A program made the translations under genes and the position numbers. A stretch of 64,000 nt of DNA from Enterococcus_K sp051713825 (GTDB lineage Bacteria > Bacillota > Bacilli > Lactobacillales > Enterococcaceae): positions 2,418,001 to 2,482,000 of the forward strand of contig NZ_JBIOQR010000001.1 in assembly GCF_051713825.1 (NCBI RefSeq), read 5' to 3'. The notes beneath the pieces are model-generated. The model was given only the letters and a program-made list of their open reading frames with translations. It had not been told where the DNA came from and made no database searches. The stretch's first letter is position 1, and each line of letters opens with the position of its first letter. Of this stretch, positions 1 to 8,142 are shown one piece after another.

Positions 1-1407
1 TTTTCTTTCGATTTCTAGACCGTTTTCCATTCGACTAATCGGAATCTTTTTATCGGCGGTCGGAGTAATTGGAAAACCTCCCGCAATCAAATCATTATTA
101 TCTGTTTGGGAAATATACAAATCTTTATCAGTGTAATAGTTTCCATAAAGATTGACGTTATCAAGATAAATATATCCTGTTCTTCCCTCAACGATCGGGT
201 ATTCAGTTGGCAATACTATTTCCTTTTTTTGATTTAAATCGGTCAGCGAAGGAAATACATCTGTTACTAAAAACGCATTTTTGGCCGCAATATAAAATCC
301 GTCAACCGCCTTATTCCAAACCACTACATACAATCCTTTTACATTCGCGTTATATGCTTTAAGCTTGTCAATGTCGATTGTAAATAATCCGTTTGATTTT
401 TGCAGAAAATCAATTGTGCTAGTACCTGTATTAAAAGTGTAATCGAAATTTTTAAGCACCTTTTTATCTTTGTCAACAAGCATCAAAAATTGCTGATCTG
501 GCAAAGTGTACACCGGAAACTCAAGTGTCCCCATCTCTGTAATGTCAAAATAATAAGATGTCCGGTTCGATACGGGCGAAAGCTCTACTAATCCGGTCGA
601 CGAATTGTACCGTGGTATCGACTTATTCGGATACGTCACAGACGTCGGCTCTTTTAATAAATCGTATCTGTCAGACAGTCTATTAGGTACATTTCTGATC
701 GCTCCGAATTCGGGACCCGCTCCCCAATCCTTATCAGTGAGATCTGCAGTATCATGTCCGTAAATATAGGCTGATTGTCTGTCCTCAATCCTAAATTCGA
801 TGACTAACTGTGTAGCAGTGGGATAGGCTTGTTTAAGTAACGTTGCATCAATAACATAGTAAGCTGTGTAGTTAGTAGCCCATGCAGCATTAAACATGTT
901 ACCAAAACCAAAAGCCCAATATGCTGCTGCTTTACCTACGCTATCGATTACCGCTAAAGATTGCCCGTGTTGTAAGCTAGATTTCAAAATAGCCAGCTTT
1001 CCACTCTTGGGTATATCTAAAGTTGCTAAAAAATAATTAGCAGTGTCCGTGTACGTAATCGTTCCGTCACTCGCTACCGACTGCATATACTTATTCTCTG
1101 TAATCTCACAAGATTCAATATAGTTTAACTGTCCTGCAATTTTTGGATAAGTAACAGATTCATCTGCTAAACCTATTGCTTGATACACACCTGCATTTGT
1201 CCATTTGTCATTTTCCCAAATCCACATATTACCATCGATAATGAAAAACCCATTTGCGCCATTTGGGTACTTCTGATTCAATTCGGATTCGCTCTCTAAT
1301 ACTCCGAGAGGCCCACCTTTAATCTGCTCTATTTTGCTATCTAGGTAGCTAAAATTATCGTTAAGCGGTTGAGCTTTGATTTCTCCGCTTACTGGTGTAA
1401 TAGGCAT
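1..1407 (-). CDS. Phage receptor-binding tail fibre, 3' end outside window
   Basis: The reading frame is open from an ATG at 1407, preceded by AAAGGAG, to the left edge, giving 469 codons without a stop. It follows the distal tail gene after 14 bases, so it is a late tail-tip gene. The N-terminus (MPITPVSGEIKAQPLNDNFS) resembles the particle-anchoring segment of Firmicutes phage fibres. The C-terminal part seen here, about residues 395-465 (LPTEYPIVEGRTGYIYLDN onward), resembles the domain that precedes an SGNH hydrolase in many phage tail proteins. If so, a GDS-type hydrolase domain should follow beyond the window and act on cell-wall polysaccharide during adsorption. The role is inferred from position and weak similarity. 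A classical tail-endopeptidase (Tal) gene is not seen between Dit and this gene. Confidence 0.75.
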   Translation of the reverse strand, partial: MPITPVSGEIKAQPLNDNFSYLDSKIEQIKGGPLGVLESESELNQKYPNGANGFFIIDGNMWIWENDKWTNAGVYQAIGLADESVTYPKIAGQLNYIESCEITENKYMQSVASDGTITYTDTANYFLATLDIPKSGKLAILKSSLQHGQSLAVIDSVGKAAAYWAFGFGNMFNAAWATNYTAYYVIDATLLKQAYPTATQLVIEFRIEDRQSAYIYGHDTADLTDKDWGAGPEFGAIRNVPNRLSDRYDLLKEPTSVTYPNKSIPRYNSSTGLVELSPVSNRTSYYFDITEMGTLEFPVYTLPDQQFLMLVDKDKKVLKNFDYTFNTGTSTIDFLQKSNGLFTIDIDKLKAYNANVKGLYVVVWNKAVDGFYIAAKNAFLVTDVFPSLTDLNQKKEIVLPTEYPIVEGRTGYIYLDNVNLYGNYYTDKDLYISQTDNNDLIAGGFPITPTADKKIPISRMENGLEIERK

Positions 1408-1421
1408 TGTCTCACTCCTTT

Positions 1422-2240
1422 TTACATAAATTTATGAATCCAACTGCACTTAACTAGCCCCTTCACTCCAGATCCCTTGAACACAAATCCATTGTCTCCT
1501 GGGAACAATGAAAAGAACTTCATATTTGATCCTTGGAGTATATTTCTTCCGTTGATTTTTATTGTTTTATTTCCCGTATCAATTTCAACCCTGGCATTCG
1601 AAAAATTGGGCAAAGTGAGTTCCCGTTTTGATTCTAGGTGCTCAATGCTTACGTCGTTACCACTTGCATTTGTCAAAACAAATTTGATGTCTGTTTCTAA
1701 GCTGCTGTAATTGTGGCAACCGAAATAATGTCTTGAATAGAGCCATTGAAACGAATCCGTATTTTTGTAATAATCCCCTTTTTCGACATCGCCATATTTC
1801 ACATTGTCGATAGGGTCAAAGGCTGTCTGTGTCGCTCTTTTGAACGGGTCATTAAATGCAGAGAATTGTAAATCAAATACCACGTTCCCTCCAGGATAAT
1901 ACTTGCCTGTTGATTGTGCAGACACTCGGCATTCAATCCACATTTTCGAGTCAAAGGACGTTTGAACTTTGAAAGTTTTTGGTTGGCCTTTTTGATCAAA
2001 TAATCGACCTACAAAACCATTAATAAGTTTGTCTCGTTCATCTGCCCCTTTGGCCAAACAAACAATTGGATACGTGTCAACTCTTGGTCCTATTTCAATG
2101 CCAAAGTCCCATGCACCTGGACGACCGGGGATTGTTTTCGTCACATTTGAAAAAGGAGCAAATATTGGTCTCTGATAGCCTTTTAATACGTCCATCTTAT
2201 AATCAGACAATTGAAATTCATTATTAAATATGAAATCCAC
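1422..2240 (-). CDS. Distal tail protein (Dit), siphovirus type
   Basis: This 272-residue protein has the layout of Firmicutes siphovirus Dit proteins: an N-terminal tail-binding half (FIFNNEFQLSDY, then the GRPGAWDFG and RLFDQKGQPKTF segments) and a C-terminal beta-rich half with KTIKINGRNIL and an FSLFPGDN stretch. Dit forms the hexameric hub joining the tail tube to the adsorption machinery. It lies directly downstream of the tape-measure gene (12-base gap) and upstream of the fibre, which is the conserved position. An AAAGGAGG site precedes the ATG at 2240. Length is normal for the family. Assignment rests on sequence pattern and position. Confidence 0.85.
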   Translation of the reverse strand: MDFIFNNEFQLSDYKMDVLKGYQRPIFAPFSNVTKTIPGRPGAWDFGIEIGPRVDTYPIVCLAKGADERDKLINGFVGRLFDQKGQPKTFKVQTSFDSKMWIECRVSAQSTGKYYPGGNVVFDLQFSAFNDPFKRATQTAFDPIDNVKYGDVEKGDYYKNTDSFQWLYSRHYFGCHNYSSLETDIKFVLTNASGNDVSIEHLESKRELTLPNFSNARVEIDTGNKTIKINGRNILQGSNMKFFSLFPGDNGFVFKGSGVKGLVKCSWIHKFM

Positions 2241-2252
2241 AATATCCCTCCT

Positions 2253-5228
2253 TTACATTGGTCTTGGCTGTAACCCAGCGTTTCTAATTGCGTCATTTTT
2301 CATTTTTGCGAGTGTTTTGCTCATAGGTTCTTTCAATTTATCGACCACAGATTCTTTATCTAGTAAGATATCCGTATCTTTTTCAAGCAGCTGATAGAGA
2401 ACTGAAGTAATAGTGTCCAATGATACTTTCATATCATCTTCTGAACCATTATGCAGCGTCAAATCTTGACTGCTTATTGAAATTTCTTTTGCTACTTGCA
2501 TGTCTAAATGGCCATCATTAAATTGCTCTAATCCATCAAATAATGAGCTATTTTGATTGCCTGACACCAGGTCTTTTATATCGTAGATCATACTGGAAAC
2601 GACAGGATATTCGATACTCAAACTTTCGACTATTTGACCGGCCATACTCGAGACAGTTTTCATTACTGCCTTAAAGCTATCTTGTATACTTGAGTTTAAG
2701 CCACCTATGATGGCAATACCTGCAGGGATCAATAATTTTTTATCGTAAGAGATGGGACCTTTGTTTTCCTTAATCCAATCGCCGATTCCTCCGATAAAAT
2801 CTTTCCCAGCTTCCCAAGCACCTTTTAAGCCATCGATAAAACCGTTGATGATTGCTTTACCTGCTTCAAAAAGATCAATATCACCAAGCTTGCCAAAAAA
2901 TTCTTTGATTGAATTAATTCCATTTTCAACCAATTTTTTCGCTGTATTCATGATGTTTTCCCAGGTCTTGTCAGCAAATGTTTTAAAGCCATCTATTATC
3001 CCTTTAATCCCATCAAGCGCGCCACTCCAATCGCCTTTCATGATTGACATGCCCACTTTAACGATGTTCTTAATCGTATTGATAATAAAATCAAACGTGG
3101 TTTTGATTTGATTTAAAACAGCTGATACAACCGTTAAGATACTAGTTAAATTATTTTTAAATAGCGTTGTGACATACGCCCACATTACTTGCACAACTAA
3201 TTTGATTGCAGTGGATACTGTTGTCCACGTTGATTGGATTGTATTAAGCACACTAGAAACAACAAATTGAATGGCTATCATCGCCAAATCAATGGCCATC
3301 TTGACTGCATTCCAAACGGTGGTTGCAACGCTTAGGATCGTTTGTTGGTTCTCGGTCCACCATTGCGATAAGACTCCGAACAATTCCATGACAAATGCAC
3401 TTATGGCACCAACTACAGTTGATATAGTCGTCCAGATTGAATTCCAAACAGTTTGAATAGTTAACAAGATACCTGCTTGATTTTCTGCCCACCATGTAGC
3501 TATCCCTGTCCAAACAGCTTGGATTGTTTGACCGATAAAATTAATAATAGGAGTAATAAACGCTTGAATTGCTGTCCAGATCTCCATTACTTTGTTCTTG
3601 AACCCTTCGTTCGTATTCCAGAGATAGACAAAAGCGGCAACAAGACCTGCAATGGCCGCAATGATAATTGTAATCGGACCACCTACAGCAGTGATCAATG
3701 CCGTAAATCCTGTTTTGATTAATGTGAGTGCACCAGCTGCAGACTTGATCATGCTAAATGCTGTTACTAGTCCTTTAAGTGTGGCTGCTACTGCAGTAAT
3801 TATTGGAACAATTGTAGATAGTGTTTTAAATACCATAAATCCAGCAACTAAACTACCTACCACTGGTACTAGCCTCTTAATTGACTCCTCATTATCACGT
3901 ACCCAATCAATCATTTGTTGCAACGCTGGCACTACATACTCCTCAACGGCGCCCATGATTGCGGCACTCATTTCCCAAAATACATCAATGACAGTATCTA
4001 AAATCGGAACTACATACTTAACGATACCGTCAAATGTAATTCTCAATACATCTACGGCTAGTGGGATTGCGTAAGAAAGTATTTCAGATATCCCTACCGC
4101 CCAGGTACTTAATAGACCACCGACTTTTGTAAGTATTGGTTGCAAGCTTGTTCCTAATTTTTTAAACGAGTTCACCATTTCAGGAATGCGATCCTTAACT
4201 TGCAGCACCATATTTTTCATATCGAATTTTATAAGGTCAGTCGCAAATTTCATATTGGCCATAAACCCTGAAAATAGATTACCTCCACCAATGCCACTAA
4301 ACATGTTGCCAAACGCTTTAGCAATAAGTGGCGCGGATTCTGAAATAAATGTTGCTATCGCACCAGGTAATCCTTTAAAAATATTGACGACCATCGGAAC
4401 TAAATTTCCAATTAAAAATGTGGAAGTAGATTGTGCGAGTGCTTTAAGTGCCGGTTGAATATCTTGGCCAAGTGACAATTTCCCAAGAACATTAGAAAAT
4501 GAAGCTTTCATCGATGCGAGTGATCCACTGAAAGTCTCTGCAGACTCTTTGGCAGTCGTCCCTGTGATATCAAGTTCCTCTTGCACTGCATGGATAGCAT
4601 CGTACACGTCCCCTAAATTGCTCATGTCGTACTTAACGCCTGTCAATTTCGTGGCATCTGCAAGCAAACGTTCCATTTCGGTTTTCGTCCCACCATAACC
4701 CAGTTTTAAGTTATCAAGCATGGTGTAGTTTTGTTTTGCAAAACCCATGTAAGCGTTTTGGATATCGCCCATGTTGGTACCCATCTTGTTGGCATTATCG
4801 GACATATCGACCATGGCCATGTTGGCTTTGTCTGCGGCTTTTTCTGTATCTCCGCCCATACTTTGTAAGAGGCTTGCACTAAAGCTTGTTACGCTCTCCA
4901 TGTAATTGTTTGCGGACAATCCTGTTGTTCGATAAGCTTCATCCGCATACTTTTTTACCTTGCTTGCTGATCCCTTAAACAGGGTCTCGATACCGCCTAG
5001 GGATTGTTGTAAATCAGCACCCTCCATCAATGATGCGCCGATTGCTTTGCCGATTGCAGCAGTTGCAATCACACCTTTCATCACGCCAACAAGTTTGCCA
5101 CCTAGTGACTGACCGGCACTGCTTCCAGCTGCATCAGCTTCAGGACCTAGTTGTTTTGAGATTGCACCACTAATCCCTCTTGCTGACGGAACTATCTGTA
5201 CATAGGCTTGTCCTAGCTCTGTTGCCAT
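2253..5228 (-). CDS. Phage tail tape measure protein
   Basis: At 991 residues this is the longest phage gene in the window. It opens with the typical N-terminal region (ATELGQAYVQIVPSARGISG, then a glycine-rich stretch near residues 35-65) and a TMP core up to about residue 220, where KSASKVKKYADEAYRTTGLS-type sequence lies. The middle, about residues 270-780, alternates amphipathic and hydrophobic helices with many W-T/S-x repeats such as VWNSIWTTISTVV, expected of a protein coiled in the tail lumen and able to insert into the membrane at DNA entry. Its ATG overlaps the TAA of the upstream chaperone gene by one base. Tail length is set by this protein. No lytic motif was recognised. Confidence 0.93.
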   Translation of the reverse strand: MATELGQAYVQIVPSARGISGAISKQLGPEADAAGSSAGQSLGGKLVGVMKGVIATAAIGKAIGASLMEGADLQQSLGGIETLFKGSASKVKKYADEAYRTTGLSANNYMESVTSFSASLLQSMGGDTEKAADKANMAMVDMSDNANKMGTNMGDIQNAYMGFAKQNYTMLDNLKLGYGGTKTEMERLLADATKLTGVKYDMSNLGDVYDAIHAVQEELDITGTTAKESAETFSGSLASMKASFSNVLGKLSLGQDIQPALKALAQSTSTFLIGNLVPMVVNIFKGLPGAIATFISESAPLIAKAFGNMFSGIGGGNLFSGFMANMKFATDLIKFDMKNMVLQVKDRIPEMVNSFKKLGTSLQPILTKVGGLLSTWAVGISEILSYAIPLAVDVLRITFDGIVKYVVPILDTVIDVFWEMSAAIMGAVEEYVVPALQQMIDWVRDNEESIKRLVPVVGSLVAGFMVFKTLSTIVPIITAVAATLKGLVTAFSMIKSAAGALTLIKTGFTALITAVGGPITIIIAAIAGLVAAFVYLWNTNEGFKNKVMEIWTAIQAFITPIINFIGQTIQAVWTGIATWWAENQAGILLTIQTVWNSIWTTISTVVGAISAFVMELFGVLSQWWTENQQTILSVATTVWNAVKMAIDLAMIAIQFVVSSVLNTIQSTWTTVSTAIKLVVQVMWAYVTTLFKNNLTSILTVVSAVLNQIKTTFDFIINTIKNIVKVGMSIMKGDWSGALDGIKGIIDGFKTFADKTWENIMNTAKKLVENGINSIKEFFGKLGDIDLFEAGKAIINGFIDGLKGAWEAGKDFIGGIGDWIKENKGPISYDKKLLIPAGIAIIGGLNSSIQDSFKAVMKTVSSMAGQIVESLSIEYPVVSSMIYDIKDLVSGNQNSSLFDGLEQFNDGHLDMQVAKEISISSQDLTLHNGSEDDMKVSLDTITSVLYQLLEKDTDILLDKESVVDKLKEPMSKTLAKMKNDAIRNAGLQPRPM

Positions 5229-5602
5229 TAATTCTCACCTCCACTGCCTAAAAGCTCACGTCTTAAACGTTCAAAATCCTCGCCTGATTCAAATACGATT
5301 TCTTTTTTCTCTTGTTTGTCTGTTCCGCTTAATTTAGCTGAAATAGACGCTGGCCGGTTGATACCTTTTTGGCCATCTTTAGTTTTCATCCACACGAGTG
5401 TAGCCAAACTATCATTGATACCAGCAAGTAACAAGGTATCCAACGAAACCATTTGATTGCTTAATTTCGCTCGAATTCGCGCATTGTCCGGCAATCCAAA
5501 AGAAAAGACAGCTATCTTTGATGGCGATAGCTGTCTGTAATCGTATATATGATAAGTTTCTGCGAGATCGCAGATCAACGCATCCTCATCAAATTTTATC
5601 AA
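5228..5602 (-). CDS. Tail assembly chaperone, T part, made by -1 frameshift
   Basis: This 124-codon frame has no ATG at its beginning; the first usable codon is a TTG at 5602 with no good ribosome site. It lies in the -1 frame relative to the chaperone gene ending at 5614, and the frame stays open back through the slippery heptamer at 5620-5626. It is therefore best read as the C-terminal extension of a G-T fusion of about 216 residues, as in lambda gpG/gpGT and many Firmicutes siphoviruses. The sequence (EDALICDLAETYHIYDYR near its start, charged C-terminus) fits the protein found in this position, between the G chaperone and the tape measure gene. The chaperone keeps the tape measure soluble during tail assembly. 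Confidence 0.8.
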   Translation of the reverse strand: MIKFDEDALICDLAETYHIYDYRQLSPSKIAVFSFGLPDNARIRAKLSNQMVSLDTLLLAGINDSLATLVWMKTKDGQKGINRPASISAKLSGTDKQEKKEIVFESGEDFERLRRELLGSGGEN

Positions 5603-5613
5603 TCCGGCAAGGA

Positions 5614-5877
5614 CTAAGAGTTTTTTAATTTAGGGTTGTTCAATACTTCGCCGAACTCTTGCATCATCGGTTCAATTGGGACAAATCCCTCTTCCGTGCG
5701 TAGGTGTTCCTTCAGTTGATCGGTTTGCTCTCTACCAAACAACAATTTCAGAACTTTCGGTAATAAAGTTGGGTTCTCTTCCACTTCGCTGATAAGTTCA
5801 ATAAATTCATAATCTTCCACACGCTCTTTTTGGATTTGATACTTAAAGCCTGATTTAGTTTTCCCAGTAATCAGCAT
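5614..5877 (-). CDS. Tail assembly chaperone, G part
   Basis: An acidic, helical 87-residue protein between the major tail protein and the T frame, which is the position of tail assembly chaperones. Its ATG at 5877 overlaps the stop of the tail tube gene by one base, so the two are translationally coupled. The last codons read TTA AAA AAC TCT TAG, which contains the -1 slippery heptamer A AAA AAC. Most ribosomes would terminate at TAG to give this short form, and a fraction would shift to make the longer G-T form. The function comes from position and the frameshift arrangement rather than from clear sequence motifs. Confidence 0.82.
   Translation of the reverse strand: MLITGKTKSGFKYQIQKERVEDYEFIELISEVEENPTLLPKVLKLLFGREQTDQLKEHLRTEEGFVPIEPMMQEFGEVLNNPKLKNS
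5620..5626 (-). promoter_or_regulatory. Programmed -1 ribosomal frameshift site (A AAA AAC)
   Basis: Read on the minus strand, the zero frame is TTA AAA AAC TCT TAG. The heptamer A AAA AAC matches the X XXY YYZ rule, and a -1 slip leads into CTC TTA GTC and on through TTG ATA AAA into the downstream 124-codon frame without a stop. The two genes differ by exactly -1 in frame (5877 minus 5602 is 275, which is 2 modulo 3). Confidence 0.85.
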
Positions 5878-6545
5878 TATTTTTCCTCACTTTTCTTCTT
5901 AGTTTTTTCGCTGACGGTTTCTTGATTACCATCGCCGCCATCATCTACTTTTGCGCTGAAAGTTTCTTGCTCTCCGCCCCCACCATCTTTAGAAGGTTTT
6001 TGAATATACTCGAAATGAGTATTGTCTTCGGCATCCGATGGAGTGGCAGTTAGAGTTGTTTCATATCCGATTGCATCTGCATCTGCATACGAAATTTCAC
6101 CAACTTCTGTCACTTTGCCACGAGGGATCACGATTCGTTTCAAAATGCCGTGTTTTAAAATCATATCGACAATAACTACATGCTCTTCAAGTTCCTTAGA
6201 ATTGGCTTTGATTTTAATACCTGTATCTAAAGTACCTGTTACGTTATCGTTACCATAGACTTCTTTTAATACGTCTACATTTGTTGACTCAATCAACGTG
6301 TACGTAAAAGCATCTTCTTTTTCTGTTTGTGGGCTAGCTACAGTTGCTCCGCCCCATGCCTTGATATTTTCAGATGACATGGAATTAGCATTTGTCATAC
6401 CGTCTTCTGAGATGTATCCTAAGCCCTTATATGCATCAGTTAATGGTGTGATTGCGTCAGTTGGTACGGCTGTCCCTAATGGTGCTGAGTAAATCGCCCC
6501 ACCAACTTTAGGCTTCGCTGTTGTTACGTTTGCTGCATCTGACAT
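5877..6545 (-). CDS. Major tail (tube) protein
   Basis: The start at 6545 was chosen because TTGGAGGGAATTAAAT lies just upstream; the longer open frame to 6635 has no ribosome site. The 222-residue product (SDAANVTTAKPKVGGAIYSA onward, then GYISEDGMTN and a KAWGG segment) has the pattern of phi13/TP901-type siphovirus major tail proteins that polymerise into the tube. The C-terminus, about residues 195-222, is a low-complexity acidic/glycine tail with a near-duplicate of DGGxGxQETxSxK, probably surface-exposed on the tube. It sits between the connector genes and the tail chaperones, the expected place. Confidence 0.88.
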   Translation of the reverse strand: MSDAANVTTAKPKVGGAIYSAPLGTAVPTDAITPLTDAYKGLGYISEDGMTNANSMSSENIKAWGGATVASPQTEKEDAFTYTLIESTNVDVLKEVYGNDNVTGTLDTGIKIKANSKELEEHVVIVDMILKHGILKRIVIPRGKVTEVGEISYADADAIGYETTLTATPSDAEDNTHFEYIQKPSKDGGGGEQETFSAKVDDGGDGNQETVSEKTKKKSEEK

Positions 6546-6561
6546 ATTTAATTCCCTCCAA

Positions 6562-6897
6562 TTAATAATGATTGATATCAAACACCGCTTGATATCTATA
6601 TTCTTTTGTCTCAGTATCCGTAAAATTGTAGTCACTGTTTAAGCGGACACTGCTGACTTCGTCAACTGTAATCAATTCCTCAACGACATCTTTAAGCTCC
6701 TCATTAAGCTTAGCAGCGCCATACATCGACGGCGCGTAACTCTGAAAAGCAAAAGTAGATGATTTAACTTGATTACGTTTAGCGCCACTTGTTTTTTCAA
6801 ATAGTATAAATTCATCGGGCATCTTACCCGAACGCTCTAAAAAAGACGGTACGGATAAATGACCGTCAAGATAGTTTTTAATCACTAACTCAATCAT
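6562..6897 (-). CDS. Tail terminator / tail completion protein (putative)
   Basis: A 111-residue protein immediately upstream of the tail tube gene. Content and size (IELVIKNYLDGHLSVPSF at the start, a YRYQAVFDINHY end) fit the tail-terminator group, proteins that cap the growing tail tube and join it to the head connector. Its start at 6897 directly abuts the stop of the gp10-like gene. The assignment is mainly positional: the gene between the HK97 gp10-like protein and the tube protein usually has this role in siphoviruses. A minor structural role cannot be excluded. Confidence 0.6.
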   Translation of the reverse strand: MIELVIKNYLDGHLSVPSFLERSGKMPDEFILFEKTSGAKRNQVKSSTFAFQSYAPSMYGAAKLNEELKDVVEELITVDEVSSVRLNSDYNFTDTETKEYRYQAVFDINHY

Positions 6898-7134
6898 TTA
6901 TCGCACCGCCTTAAGCAATGTATTATTTTTGGCATTGTCACGCTTTGCTTTGTTGCTTGTTGCTTTAACCATCGCATTTGCACGAGTTTTTCCAACGTAC
7001 ACATCTTGTTCGTAGCCAACGCCACATCTGTTTCGAATGTCAGTTGCTTTGTTTTCTAGTAAGTGTTGCATTTCACCAGACTTTAATAGATCACCGACAC
7101 CGCTTTTGTTAAGTTTAAACTTTGATTTAGCCAT
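6898..7134 (-). CDS. HK97 gp10-like head-tail connector protein
   Basis: This 78-residue protein carries the compact version of the HK97 gp10 pattern: GVGDLLKSGEMQHLLENKA, then IRNRCGVGYEQDVYVG, a Arg/Ala segment (TRANAMV) and the NNTLLKAVR end. Members of this family are neck or tail-completion components. It is shorter than the usual 110-150 residues but the order of blocks is preserved. Its start overlaps the end of the upstream connector gene by 8 bases, and its stop abuts the next start, so the connector genes form one tightly coupled unit. Confidence 0.75.
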   Translation of the reverse strand: MAKSKFKLNKSGVGDLLKSGEMQHLLENKATDIRNRCGVGYEQDVYVGKTRANAMVKATSNKAKRDNAKNNTLLKAVR

Positions 7135-7465
7135 ATCGTTCCACCATCACTTTCATATTCCAATCCAGTGGGATAAGTTCGTCAATGCCTCCCGTAGGAA
7201 AGCCAAACGTCTTCCAACGCTTACCGAAAAAGATGACTTCTTTATCCTCCCACTCGTGTGTATCGCCTTTTGGGATTGCCAACGTATAAACTGCCACTTT
7301 ACCAGTCAAGGACTGCTGATTGATGATATCGTCTGATGATGTTGGGCTGACAAGCACGTTCTCCACATCTACAGGCTTATTCTCATAGATAGGCTTGCCA
7401 AATGGATCCGTTCCTGTTTTTACTTGCTCCATTAATTGAATTGTAATTCCTTTAATCATGACCAT
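7127..7465 (-). CDS. Head closure / minor capsid connector protein
   Basis: The open frame extends to 7474, but ATG codons at 7465 and 7459 are better starts; GGGGTGATT lies about 12 bases before 7465. The product of about 112 residues (MIKGITIQLMEQVKTGTDPF, PTSSDDI, KRWKTFGFPTGG) has the head-closure or minor capsid 1 pattern of Firmicutes siphoviruses, which plugs the head after DNA packaging. It overlaps both neighbours. Function is inferred from position in the connector block and from the conserved tryptophan/glycine pattern near the C-terminus. Confidence 0.65.
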   Translation of the reverse strand: MVMIKGITIQLMEQVKTGTDPFGKPIYENKPVDVENVLVSPTSSDDIINQQSLTGKVAVYTLAIPKGDTHEWEDKEVIFFGKRWKTFGFPTGGIDELIPLDWNMKVMVERYG

Positions 7466-7853
7466 AGAAATCAATCACCCCATAACGTTGTTGACGCAAC
7501 CCAAGCCGATTTAGCTCGGTGTTTTTGATAAACAAGCCGCCACCAGGTACAAGATAAGAACCCGACCAAGAATATCCGAGTGCACTCTCTGCAGTCTGCG
7601 TCATGGGTTCTTGGTCGGTTGACGTCATCAAAGTGCGTGCAACGATGTCTACAGTGACAGATTTAACGACTGTACCGTAAGACACGCTGTCTGCCACCAT
7701 CACATCTAAATTCTTGCCGACTTTGTCTGCTTCCACACGCAAAGAATCAGAGACCACTACAAGCAATTTATCCGCTCGTGTGGTCTCTTCCTGTTTCAAT
7801 GGTCGCCACAAGTCAATCAAGTCTTGGACGGTTGCAAATGGTTTATTGTCCAT
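7452..7853 (-). CDS. Head-tail connector adaptor (Gp19/Gp15/Gp42-like)
   Basis: The 133-residue sequence starts with FATVQDLIDLWRPL, followed by a helical region with DKLLVVVSDSLRVEADK and a VTVDIVARTLM helix, then a glycine-rich loop (LGYSWSGSYLVPGGGLFI). This is the pattern of the phage Gp19/Gp15/Gp42-like family, a helical adaptor ring that binds under the portal. It is encoded right after the capsid and its small accessory gene. The start overlaps the accessory gene by 11 bases. Confidence 0.78.
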   Translation of the reverse strand: MDNKPFATVQDLIDLWRPLKQEETTRADKLLVVVSDSLRVEADKVGKNLDVMVADSVSYGTVVKSVTVDIVARTLMTSTDQEPMTQTAESALGYSWSGSYLVPGGGLFIKNTELNRLGLRQQRYGVIDFYGHD

Positions 7854-8139
7854 GGTTCATCATCAAATCATAGAGCACTTGTTTATTTGCTCGCTTGTCA
7901 TATTTAAAGCCAAATGCGTCTAGTTCCTGCATAATTTGAGGTTTTGTAATACTATCAAAATCTGCATTTCCTGTTTGTTCATCTAGTGTTTCTGTCTCTT
8001 GAAGTACTTGTTCAGCTACTGGAGTTTCTTCAACTACGATTTTTTGAGACATTTTTGAGTCGTATGTTACCCAGTCACCGCCAGTTACTTTATACAAACT
8101 ATCAATGATAGCTCCTGTCTTCGAGTTTTTATATCGCAT
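7843..8139 (-). CDS. Small capsid-adjacent protein with HeH/LEM-like C-terminus
   Basis: A 98-residue protein between major capsid and the adaptor. The first 35 residues look like a short beta domain (MRYKNSKTGAIIDSLYKV, GGDWVTYD), the middle is acidic and probably unstructured, and the end (ITKPQIMQELDAFGFKYDKR onward) resembles the small two-helix HeH/LEM motif that occurs at the C-terminus of many Firmicutes phage head-neck proteins. Its exact function is not known to me. It could decorate the capsid or act in head-tail joining. Confidence 0.6.
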   Translation of the reverse strand: MRYKNSKTGAIIDSLYKVTGGDWVTYDSKMSQKIVVEETPVAEQVLQETETLDEQTGNADFDSITKPQIMQELDAFGFKYDKRANKQVLYDLMMNHGQ

Positions 8140-8142
8140 TTA

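Noticed and set aside
2752..4458. Several rightward frames inside the tape measure gene
   Set aside because: They lie opposite a continuous 991-residue protein with a clear ribosome context and no own ribosome sites.
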